NCBI GenBank assembly: GCA_900317865.1 | Contig: ONIK01000047.1 | Span: 1-29,409 of the forward strand | DNA: 29,409 bases | DNA from: an uncultured Methanobrevibacter sp. | GTDB lineage: Archaea; Methanobacteriota; Methanobacteria; Methanobacteriales; Methanobacteriaceae | Direction of reading: 5' to 3' | Notes under the pieces: generated by a model | The model's input: the letters and a program-made list of their open reading frames with translations, nothing else | Database searches by the model: none | Told to the model about the DNA's origin: nothing | Part shown: positions 22,621-29,409 of the stretch, one piece after another | Numbering within the stretch: the stretch's first letter is position 1 | Layout of the letters: each line of letters opens with the position of its first letter | Translations under genes and position numbers: made by a program

Positions 22621-23001
22621 TTACCATTTCCTTTTCGCCATAGCTTTTAAGCGTTTTTTCTCAATATCTTTTCGTTTATCTGATTGATATTTCTTTTTTT
22701 GTCGATTGGTTGCAGTTTGAAAATTGGGCATTATTGTAACCAAATCAATTCTGTTTCCCTGACATGCAAAGACTATTTTAAGTTCTTTATAATCTTTATT
22801 TGGAGGCGCTTCATAGATTACTTCATATTCTTCATTTCCACTTTTTTCATATCTTAAAGGTTCTTCATACATTATGGTGTCGACAATATATTCTCTTTTA
22901 ATTCCATTATCTGATAATCTTTTATTAAAATGAGTATTTTCAAAACACCATTCAATACTCTGTGTATCTCCAAGAATGAATTTATCAAAAACTTTCATCA
23001 T
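22621..23001 (-). CDS. DUF4258-like small basic protein
   Basis: A 126-residue protein. Its middle shows the pattern H-x3-R-x5-I-x5-I-x2-T-I ('THFNKRLSDNGIKREYIVDTIMYEEPLRYEKSG'), then 'YEVIYEAPP...LKIVFACQGNRIDLVTIMPN', as in DUF4258, a family related to RelE/HigB-like folds. The C-terminus is a very basic tail ('NRQKKKYQSDKRKDIEKKRLKAMAKRKW') that may bind RNA or DNA. Two adjacent ATG codons (23001 and 22998) are possible starts. A TATA-like element at 23021-23030 lies only ~25 nt away, so the message is probably leaderless. No antitoxin gene adjoins it. Confidence 0.6.
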   Translation of the reverse strand: MMKVFDKFILGDTQSIEWCFENTHFNKRLSDNGIKREYIVDTIMYEEPLRYEKSGNEEYEVIYEAPPNKDYKELKIVFACQGNRIDLVTIMPNFQTATNRQKKKYQSDKRKDIEKKRLKAMAKRKW

Positions 23002-23089
23002 TACTATTTTATGTTATAATTTTTATAAATCTATTGTTGGTGGATGAATATGTTTAATATATAAGTATGAATATTCAAATATTATACTC
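23002..23089. promoter_or_regulatory. Divergent promoters for leaderless transcripts
   Basis: On the minus strand ATTTATAAAA (23021-23030) lies ~25 nt before the DUF4258-like start. On the plus strand TTTAATATATAAG (23053-23065) lies ~28 nt before the symporter ATG. Neither gene has a Shine-Dalgarno sequence. Confidence 0.55.
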
Positions 23090-24541
23090 ATGACTAAGCA
23101 GATGCAATGGGATTCGTCTTTATCATTTATTTTTGCAATGATTGGGGCGGCAGTTGGACTAGGTAATATCTGGCGTTTCAGTTATGTTCTATATTCTAAT
23201 GGTGGAGGGTCATTTTTTATTCCCTATTTTGTTGCAATTGCAATGATGGGTATTCCATTTTTATTATTGGAGTATTCTGTTGGTTTTACTTTTAAAGACT
23301 CGTTTTCCAATATTTTAAAGAAAATCAATCCTAAGTATGAATTCATTGCCTGGATGTTGGTCATATTTGTATTTATTGTTGTAATTTATTATATGGTTAT
23401 ACTGAGTTGGGACTTTATCTACTTCTTATCCAGCTTTAATTTTGCATGGGGAAGTGATGTAGTTGGTTACTTTACAAATAGTGTTGGTGGAAGTTCTAAT
23501 TTAAGTTTAACGACTTCATTACTTGAACAAACAGCTTTTGGTGTTGTTGTATTATGGATTGTAATATGGTTTATTGCACACAAAGACATCGATGATGGTA
23601 TCGGTAAATTTTCCAAAATTTTAATTCCTATACTTTTTGTTATTATGGGATTCATTATAGTTTATGCTTTAACTCTGCCAGGTGCGAATATTGGAATAAA
23701 TGCACTGTTGACGCCGGACTGGTATAAGTTACTGGATGTTAATATCTGGCTTGCAGCATTTTCACAAATAATCTTTTCTTTAAGTATGGGGCAGGCGATT
23801 GCAACTACTTATGCAAGTTATCTGCCTGAAAATTCTCGATTAACCGATAATGTGCTGATTGTTGTTGTATCAAATTCTTTATTTGAAATATGCACAGCAT
23901 TTGGGGTATTTTCAATTTTGGGATTCATGTCTCTAAACAGTGGACTGCCGATAGCTCAGCTGGTATCTGAAGGAACAGGGTTAATATTTATGGTGCTTCC
24001 AATGATTTTCAATAAGATGGGTCTAATAGGCCATATTTTCGCACCATTATTATTCTTGGCTATTTTATTTGCAGGAATAACATCTGCTTTAGGATTTTTA
24101 GAGCCAATGCTCAGTTCATTTGCAAATAAATTTAACATTACTCGTAGGGAAGCAACTACTAACCTGGTGGTCATTGGATGTATTTTTTCTTTAATGTTGA
24201 CAACTGGAATTAGCAGCTATCTTGTTAGCATAATTGATGCCTTTGTAAATGAATTTGGAATATTAATATTAATTGCTGTTCAATGTGTAATATTTGCATG
24301 GATTTACGGTTTAGATCATTTTATTCCAGTATTAAATGAAAATGGTATTTTTAAAGTTGGAAAATTGTGGAAAACAATTATTAAATATATATTGCCTATA
24401 TTTTTAGTTGTAATTTGGGTTATGGGTATTATTAAGCTATTCTCAAGTACAAATTCTTTTGAATTAATTATTGATATTATTATAATTGCTGCTGTACTAT
24501 TACTTAGTTATGTAATGACTAGAACTAAGACAAGGAGCTAA
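23090..24541 (+). CDS. Sodium-dependent symporter, neurotransmitter:sodium symporter (NSS/SNF) family
   Basis: These LeuT-fold carriers import amino acids or related compounds with Na+. The first helix has 'GAAVGLGNIWRFSYVLYSNGGGSFFIPYF' (residues 19-47), with the unwound G-x-G segment that binds Na+ and substrate. About 11-12 hydrophobic helices follow, including 'FSLSMGQAIATTYASYLPEN' in the region of TM6 and 'LLFLAILFAGITSALGFLEPML' in the region of TM8. At 483 residues it has the normal length for prokaryotic NSS proteins. ATG 23090 fits the leaderless promoter. It ends in T-runs 45 nt before the convergent nuclease gene. The substrate is unknown. Confidence 0.92.
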   Translation: MTKQMQWDSSLSFIFAMIGAAVGLGNIWRFSYVLYSNGGGSFFIPYFVAIAMMGIPFLLLEYSVGFTFKDSFSNILKKINPKYEFIAWMLVIFVFIVVIYYMVILSWDFIYFLSSFNFAWGSDVVGYFTNSVGGSSNLSLTTSLLEQTAFGVVVLWIVIWFIAHKDIDDGIGKFSKILIPILFVIMGFIIVYALTLPGANIGINALLTPDWYKLLDVNIWLAAFSQIIFSLSMGQAIATTYASYLPENSRLTDNVLIVVVSNSLFEICTAFGVFSILGFMSLNSGLPIAQLVSEGTGLIFMVLPMIFNKMGLIGHIFAPLLFLAILFAGITSALGFLEPMLSSFANKFNITRREATTNLVVIGCIFSLMLTTGISSYLVSIIDAFVNEFGILILIAVQCVIFAWIYGLDHFIPVLNENGIFKVGKLWKTIIKYILPIFLVVIWVMGIIKLFSSTNSFELIIDIIIIAAVLLLSYVMTRTKTRS

Positions 24542-24586
24542 TTTTTTTAATATTTTTTCTACACTTGAATTTGAATTGAAATAAGT

Positions 24587-25558
24587 TCAATCTTGATTCT
24601 TAATTTCATTTATTTTGTTTTCTGATAAACCGGTAATGTGGGAAATGGTTTTTAAATCACAATTTAATAATGATAATTGGGTGACAACATCGTTAATAGA
24701 AAATTTACCGCTATTAAATAAATCAATTACCATTTCTATTTTTCCTTCTTTTATTCCTTCAAGTTTTCCTTCTTTTATTCCTTCAAGTTTTCCTTCTTTT
24801 ATTCCTTCAAGTTTTCCAGCATCTAATCCCGCATCATAACTTTCTTTAATAGCTTCATTGACACAATCTACTTTCATCATATAATCACCTTGTATTTCTT
24901 TTCTCATGGGATCATCCTTTGCAAAATACATATTTGATAACATTATGGCAATACCATATGTAGAATTTCTGATTTGCTTATTATTATAATTTATTTGATT
25001 CATTAACTCTACATTTTGCTTAAATTGGTTAATAATGTTTTCTCGACTTCGATGCATTATTGGTGTTAATGAAAATTCTATTAATTCTTTTTCATCAAAG
25101 CTTTCTTGATTATTAATTTTTTCTTTAATATTACTTATAATTTCTCCAACATTTTTGTTATATAAAGATATTATGGGGAATGTGAATAAATCCCAGTTGT
25201 TGATTTTGTATTTGGTAAATTTTGAATATTCTGCTGTTGATATGACAGCGAATATTATTTTCCTATTTTCTTTATTGTTTTTTAAATCAAAGTTTGCAAT
25301 ATAACTTTTAAATCTTTTTTTGTCTGTTATTCCAACAAAAGTACTTTGAAATTCCAACATTAGAATAATGTTTCCTATTCTTGCGATGAAATCTGGTCGA
25401 TACAATGATGGTTCGATTACAATTTGTTCTTCTGTTAATATTTCAAATTCAGTATTTTCATCAATTTTAAAGTCAATGCCTGTTGGAAGCATATTAATGA
25501 ATTCTTTTAAATATTCATTTGAAATAAATTTCAATGTTTGGTCTTGGCCTTGACTCAT
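24587..25558 (-). CDS. PD-(D/E)XK nuclease family protein (transposase-related/Rpn-like)
   Basis: The 323-residue protein has 'RPDFIARIGNIILMLEFQSTF' (D56 ... E69-x-Q71), the PD-(D/E)XK-type catalytic core seen in Rpn/YhgA-like and 'PD-(D/E)XK nuclease family transposase' proteins. 'RFKSYIANFDLK' (the usual R-x-x-x-Y segment) lies just after. A helical middle region is followed by three tandem copies of the octapeptide 'GKLEGIKE' (residues ~249-275) and a C-terminal segment resembling a short helix-turn-helix ('DLKTISHITGLSENKINEI'). AGGTG lies 8 nt before ATG. No terminal inverted repeats or target duplications are visible, so it is probably not a mobile element by itself. Confidence 0.7.
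   Translation of the reverse strand: MSQGQDQTLKFISNEYLKEFINMLPTGIDFKIDENTEFEILTEEQIVIEPSLYRPDFIARIGNIILMLEFQSTFVGITDKKRFKSYIANFDLKNNKENRKIIFAVISTAEYSKFTKYKINNWDLFTFPIISLYNKNVGEIISNIKEKINNQESFDEKELIEFSLTPIMHRSRENIINQFKQNVELMNQINYNNKQIRNSTYGIAIMLSNMYFAKDDPMRKEIQGDYMMKVDCVNEAIKESYDAGLDAGKLEGIKEGKLEGIKEGKLEGIKEGKIEMVIDLFNSGKFSINDVVTQLSLLNCDLKTISHITGLSENKINEIKNQD
24740..24817 (-). repeat. 24-bp tandem repeat, three copies, in the nuclease gene
   Basis: Three exact copies (24740-24763, 24764-24787, 24788-24811) plus 6 bp of a fourth. They encode 'GKLEGIKE' in frame. Copy number can change without frame loss. Confidence 0.9.
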
Positions 25559-25934
25559 AATATAACACCTATACTATGTTTATGGACATTAAACTATTTA
25601 AATCAGTTAGTTTAAAGTTATAACAGTTTTTATCATTTAAAATAATAAATATGGCATAAATAAATTGTTATTGGTTAAAATAATATTTATGAGTCATGAT
25701 AATTTTTATGGTTTGTGTCAATTATTCATTTTTGTGGCAATAATTAAAAAGTTTGTATATGTAACAATTTAAATTAATTATTTTTCAAGTATCAATTAAG
25801 TATCATAATTTTTTGGTTAATTATTAGCATAGTTTTAATAATAATTATTCGTTATATTATTCAAATATTTCATTAAATGTATGGATAATCAGTTCTAATA
25901 TATTGAATATTTTAAAAATAATAATGTAATCAAT
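25559..25934. other. AT-rich non-coding stretch
   Basis: Besides the nuclease promoter (AGGTG and AT-rich sequence just after 25558), I see no gene, RNA or repeat here. A 27-codon ORF at 25688 has no ribosome binding site. Confidence 0.5.
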
Positions 25935-26021
25935 AGTTGGATGATTTTCTCTTTGATGTTAACTATTGGGATTGGCAGTTATCCGATTCAAATAATTGAT
26001 ATATTTGTTAATGATAGTTAA
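25935..26021 (+). pseudogene. Remnant of an NSS symporter gene
   Basis: Positions 25941-26021 can be read as 'MIFSLMLTIGIGSYPIQIIDIFVNDS' and then stop. This matches 'CIFSLMLTTGISSYLVSIIDAFVNEFG' encoded at about 24178-24258 of the intact symporter gene. Upstream and downstream parts of a symporter gene are not recognisable. It is a fossil of a second copy. Confidence 0.75.
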
Positions 26022-26043
26022 TTCAAATCGTGATGTTGTGGTT

Positions 26044-26080
26044 AAAAAATAGAATTGATTATTAGTATTAAACTAATAAT
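26044..26080 (-). terminator. Terminator of the beta-helix surface-protein gene
   Basis: On the minus strand ATTATTAGT (26080-26072) and ACTAATAAT (26066-26058) form a perfect 9-bp stem with a 5-nt loop. The stem includes the TAG stop codon. CTATTTTTT follows. Confidence 0.65.
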
Positions 26081-28469
26081 CTTCATAATCTGATTTTCGT
26101 CTATAACCAAAAATTAATAGTCCTAGGATAAGCAATCCTAAAGCAATTGGAATTAACATATTTGTTGCTTGAGGATGATCCGTAATACTTTTAGTTACTT
26201 CATATGCGTTTGATGGACTTACAGCCCCTGCTGCAGATGGACTACTTGATTCGGAATTTGATGATTCACTGGTTTTGTCTTTACTTTTTGCTGATTCTCC
26301 AGTGGCACTTGGTGTAGTGCTGTTAGTTTCAATAACTTCTCCGTTATTTGAATCAGTAATTACTTGTCCTCCTTGTGTGTTGGAGGTCATATTACTTGGA
26401 ACTTTTGAATCAGGTAAGCTAATTCCGTTATCCTGTGGTTTATCACTATTGTCTACAAAGGTACCGTCGGTACGTTGGTTTTGGGAATTTGCTTGCTTTT
26501 CAGTATAGTCTTCCCAATCACCTTCACTGTTTGTGTCATGATTGGTGTAGTCTTCCCAGTTATCTTTAACTTCTTTGTCAGTTAAATCAACATCTTCAGA
26601 TTTTGTACTGGCATTTGTATAATCATCTTTTGATTTGTTTTTTTCTGGGTTAGTATAATCATCTAATTCTTTTTTTGAAGAGGAATTTGTATAATCATCA
26701 ACGCCACTTTTTGTTGTAGAGTTGGTAAAATCATTCATTCCATCTCCGGTCCCATCTCCACTTCCATGATCTGAAGGATTATCTTCCGGATTATCATAAG
26801 TAGGTTTCACCGGTTTTGTTCCATTTCCAGGTTTCATTGGATTTGTGTTATAATTAGGACTTCCATCATTGTTCGGGTCAACAAATTTTCCATCAACAGT
26901 ATTATCACGATTATTTACGTTTTCTGGAGGAATATATGTTGTATTTTCTCCGCCATCGATCGTATTTAATATTTTTGACCAATATGTATATTCATTTACA
27001 ACAGTATTGTTGTAAAATGTGTTTCCAATATGTTCTTTTGGTCCTTCTTTATAACCCTCGAGGGTTTTATCAGGAGCATCTTCCCGTGATGTAACAAGCA
27101 TATTATTTTTAATGGTGGAATCGACTGCAGACAGTAAATATACCGCATAATATCCTTCACTAAAAACTAAATTGTTTTCAATGTTAAATGTATGATCTCC
27201 ATCAGTATTTTGCCTGTAACTTATTCCATAAAGGTTATCTTCTTCATCAACTGCACCAACACTATGTACTTCAATTCTATTGTTTTTAATATTGTCATTT
27301 GAATCTTGAACTTCAATACCTGCAACTAATGCCCATTCATGTTTTCCAGCAAGACCTGTGATATTAAGTGTATTATTTGAAATATCGAGTGCTGTATCAC
27401 CAAAATAATTTTGGGAATATATTCCTAAATTAGGACCGTTTGAAATTGAATAAATATCATTATTTGTAATTCTTATTTCAGCAAGAGGGCCGGTTAATTG
27501 GATTCCATAAGCTGTACCTGCAGCCAGTATTCCTCCCTGGGTCCTAATAGATATATTGTTGGAGTCAACAGTTAAGTTTCGTAAAGTATGAACATCAAAA
27601 CCATAAAGGTAATTGGGTGATCCGATACTGGTTACAAAATCTTCCATAGACAAATTGTTTCCTTTGACAGTACCATTATTCGAACTAACTATTCTAACAC
27701 CAACTAATGTTGGATAAGCACTTAATGGTCGTTTATTAACATCAACAGTAAGGTTATTGTGTGTTAATTGGAAATTATCACAATATTCCATACAAATTCC
27801 CGCAACATGGTTTACACCACCAGTTTCGAAATTTATTGATCTTAATGGAAATGATGACGTGAGAGTGTTATTGTCAATTATTGGATTATTACATCGTTCT
27901 AATTTAATTGCATAATCACTTCCATCATTGTTATTATGGGCTTCGAAGTAAATAGTATTATTAATTAATTTAACATTCTTTCTGTACTCGGCACATATTC
28001 CACAGGCTGACATATCACGTGGAACGACATAGTACATATTAATATTAGTAATGCTTACATCATCAGCAAAGATATATATTGCACTGTAATCATTTTCTTC
28101 AAAGGCATATGATAAATTCATAGTTATATTAGTTAGTGTTACATAATCTTTATTAATTGAAAAAACGGTATTTGTTATGATTGTTTTTTCAGTCCCTGTA
28201 ATTGTTACATTTTTTGCATCAATGTTAACTACTCCTAAATCATCAAATTCTCCTTCTAAAACAATAGTTTTATTTTCAAATGATGAATTTAGGCTATTTT
28301 TTTCATCAAAATACTCTTGAAAATTACTTTCAGTTATAATAACTGGTTCGGTAGTATTTTTTGTAGTTTGATTTTGCAAAACATCTTCTGCATTGATGGG
28401 ACTACAAATTAATAAGATTATTGCAATAAGTACACCTAACACAATAACTTCTTTTCTGATTAGTTTCAC
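26073..28469 (-). CDS. Membrane-anchored adhesin-like protein with right-handed beta-helix
   Basis: A signal peptide ('RKEVIVLGVLIAIILLICSPINA') leads to ~500 residues of parallel beta-helix repeats (PbH1/NosD type): 'NVTITG', 'VKLINNTIYFEAHNN', 'NPIIDNNTLTS', 'GTVKGNNLSM', 'NIKNNRIEV', 'STIKNNMLV'. A ~220-residue disordered region follows, with six imperfect 'D-D-Y-T-N' repeats and Ser/Asn/Asp-rich sequence. The C-terminus is a single membrane helix with a short basic/acidic tail ('MLIPIALGLLILGLLIFGYRRKSDYEDY'). Many N-x-S/T sequons make it a likely AglB substrate. The only canonical start in place, GTG 28469, is part of the GGAGGTG ribosome binding site; ATC at 28460-28458 lies 6 nt after it. 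Beta-helices often bind or cleave polysaccharides; no catalytic residues can be assigned. Confidence 0.8.
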   Translation of the reverse strand: MKLIRKEVIVLGVLIAIILLICSPINAEDVLQNQTTKNTTEPVIITESNFQEYFDEKNSLNSSFENKTIVLEGEFDDLGVVNIDAKNVTITGTEKTIITNTVFSINKDYVTLTNITMNLSYAFEENDYSAIYIFADDVSITNINMYYVVPRDMSACGICAEYRKNVKLINNTIYFEAHNNNDGSDYAIKLERCNNPIIDNNTLTSSFPLRSINFETGGVNHVAGICMEYCDNFQLTHNNLTVDVNKRPLSAYPTLVGVRIVSSNNGTVKGNNLSMEDFVTSIGSPNYLYGFDVHTLRNLTVDSNNISIRTQGGILAAGTAYGIQLTGPLAEIRITNNDIYSISNGPNLGIYSQNYFGDTALDISNNTLNITGLAGKHEWALVAGIEVQDSNDNIKNNRIEVHSVGAVDEEDNLYGISYRQNTDGDHTFNIENNLVFSEGYYAVYLLSAVDSTIKNNMLVTSREDAPDKTLEGYKEGPKEHIGNTFYNNTVVNEYTYWSKILNTIDGGENTTYIPPENVNNRDNTVDGKFVDPNNDGSPNYNTNPMKPGNGTKPVKPTYDNPEDNPSDHGSGDGTGDGMNDFTNSTTKSGVDDYTNSSSKKELDDYTNPEKNKSKDDYTNASTKSEDVDLTDKEVKDNWEDYTNHDTNSEGDWEDYTEKQANSQNQRTDGTFVDNSDKPQDNGISLPDSKVPSNMTSNTQGGQVITDSNNGEVIETNSTTPSATGESAKSKDKTSESSNSESSSPSAAGAVSPSNAYEVTKSITDHPQATNMLIPIALGLLILGLLIFGYRRKSDYEDY

Positions 28470-28504
28470 CTCCGCAATTGGTAATCTTCAAAAGATAAAT
28501 TTCA

Positions 28505-28545
28505 AAGACATCTTTAATATATGTAAAATATACTTTATATAGTTA
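28505..28545 (-). promoter_or_regulatory. Promoter of the beta-helix surface-protein gene
   Basis: On the minus strand CTATATAAAGTA (28542-28531) is a good TATA box. Start of transcription is expected near 28512, which leaves a ~40-nt leader with GGAGGTG just before the coding sequence. Confidence 0.5.
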
Positions 28546-28592
28546 AGTGTTTTTGAAAAAAAAATAAATTTAGGTAATGGTTGGAGGTGTTT

Positions 28593-29409
28593 TTAAGGTT
28601 CTATTTTTACTTTGTTTGCTATATCTGCTCCGTTGTATGAAGAGGTTATTATGTACTCTCCAGGCATTAGATTTATGTTTAGTTTAGCTATTCCGTTTTC
28701 ATCGGTTGTTCTTGTGTAGAATACTCCGTTGATGTTGAATATCATGTTTGTGTTTTTCAGAGGTTTACCTTCTCCATCAAGTAGTGTTGCTTCGAATGGT
28801 GTTTTTGTTCCGTATTTTTTGGTTAAATCAGATGCTTTTAGTATTGGGAGTACTTTTATTTTGTTTGATGCTGCACATCCTTCATATTCTACGGTTATGA
28901 TGTAATCTCCAGGTAGAAGATTTATGTTTATTTTCACATATCCCGTTTCGTTGGTGTATCTTTCATAGAATACTCCGTTGATGTTGAATGTTACTTTTTG
29001 TCCTGCTTTTGCCGGATTTCCTTTTGAGTCAATGACTTTTACTATGTATTGTGATGCGTTTTTATAGTATTTTGTCAGGTCTTTGTTTTCCTGTATTTTT
29101 GAGATTACTGTTATTATGTTTGAGTGTTGTTCTCCGTTTTCCGGATTTGTTGCGGTTATTATGTATGTTCCTGCTATCAGGTTGATATTCATTTTTGCTT
29201 TTCCGTTTTCATCGGTGTTTCTTTCATACATTACTCCGTTGATGTTGAATATGGTTTTTGCGTTTTTGAGTGGTTCTCCTTTGCTGTTGTAGAATGTTGC
29301 ATAATATTGTGTGTCGTTTCTATATATTTTTGTTAAATCATTTCCTTCGATGGTTGATTTAATTGTTATTGTGTTTGTCGTGCTTATGTTGTTGTATCTG
29401 GTAGTAATA
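28593..29409 (-). CDS. Ig-repeat adhesin-like protein, C-terminal part (gene continues beyond the window)
   Basis: The frame is open from the right edge of the window to TAG at 28593, giving 272 residues without a reliable start; the internal ATG at 29231 lies inside a repeat ('FNINGVMYER'). Three full ~85-residue Ig-like repeats and part of a fourth are seen, each with 'DLTK-x-Y-x-N', 'FNINGVFY-x-R-x-T' and 'LNINLMPGEYIIT'. The protein ends at the last repeat ('NKVKIEP') with no membrane anchor, like the plus-strand Ig-repeat proteins. Codon choice differs: AAC-ATC-AAC-GGA here against AAT-ATT-AAT-GGT in the plus-strand genes for the same residues. Probably a surface-attached adhesin. Confidence 0.8.
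   Translation of the reverse strand, partial: ITTRYNNISTTNTITIKSTIEGNDLTKIYRNDTQYYATFYNSKGEPLKNAKTIFNINGVMYERNTDENGKAKMNINLIAGTYIITATNPENGEQHSNIITVISKIQENKDLTKYYKNASQYIVKVIDSKGNPAKAGQKVTFNINGVFYERYTNETGYVKININLLPGDYIITVEYEGCAASNKIKVLPILKASDLTKKYGTKTPFEATLLDGEGKPLKNTNMIFNINGVFYTRTTDENGIAKLNINLMPGEYIITSSYNGADIANKVKIEP

Noticed and set aside
24740..24817. Possible CRISPR-like array
   Set aside because: The 24-bp units are directly adjacent without spacers and lie in frame inside a coding sequence.
24587..25558. A complete insertion sequence around the PD-(D/E)XK gene
   Set aside because: I found no terminal inverted repeats or flanking target duplication; the protein is related to transposase-like nucleases only by family.
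25688..25771. 27-codon ORF in the intergenic region
   Set aside because: No ribosome binding site and no convincing promoter; sequence is low-complexity AT-rich.

Overview
The window comes from a low-GC methanogenic archaeon of the order Methanobacteriales, most likely Methanobrevibacter or a close relative. The evidence is archaeal-type translation genes (RNase P subunit Rpp21, aIF6, S19e, L31e, L39e, LX, prefoldin alpha, PDCD5-like protein), an archaeal oligosaccharyltransferase, A/T-ending codon use, GGAGGTG-type ribosome binding sites, and large surface proteins built from Ig-like repeats of the 'F-N-I-N-G-V-F-Y' kind typical of Methanobrevibacter adhesin-like proteins.

Layout. 1-8459 (+): a SerB-like phosphatase fused to a long coiled coil, a 48-residue zinc-ribbon protein, a small secreted protein followed by a decayed copy of part of itself, type IA topoisomerase, and the STT3/AglB oligosaccharyltransferase. 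8511-14662 (+): a conserved information-processing block: DRG-type GTPase, AK6-like kinase, Rnp4, YhbY/CRM protein, S19e with an unusual C-terminal extension, PDCD5-like protein, PP-loop ATPase, a truncated L39e, L31e, aIF6, LX and prefoldin alpha. 14793-19959 (+): two secreted Ig-repeat proteins sit between pfdA and ftsY; the second carries a glycosidase-like domain. 20115-21557 (+): ftsY, split by an in-frame stop inside a tandem repeat. 21818-21865 (+): a 15-residue Gly-rich peptide gene with its own promoter, 5' hairpin and terminator. 21930-23001 (-): a nitroreductase and a DUF4258-like protein. 23090-24541 (+): a sodium:neurotransmitter-type symporter. 24587-25558 (-): a PD-(D/E)XK nuclease-like protein, followed by about 0.5 kb of non-coding DNA with a symporter gene remnant. 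26073-29409 (-): two more surface proteins, a beta-helix protein with a membrane anchor and the C-terminal part of an Ig-repeat protein.

How the genes fit together: the central block concerns ribosome assembly, tRNA processing, nascent-chain folding and targeting (Rnp4, S19e, L31e, aIF6, prefoldin, FtsY). Around it lie cell-surface functions: AglB glycosylates secreted proteins and the adhesins are likely substrates.

The most notable observations are the 15-residue peptide transcription unit, the truncated L39e fused out of frame into L31e, the stop codon in ftsY, apparent AUU/AUC starts on three surface-protein genes, and the S19e extension. L39e and ftsY lie within 8 kb of each other, so assembly or sequence error must be excluded for both.
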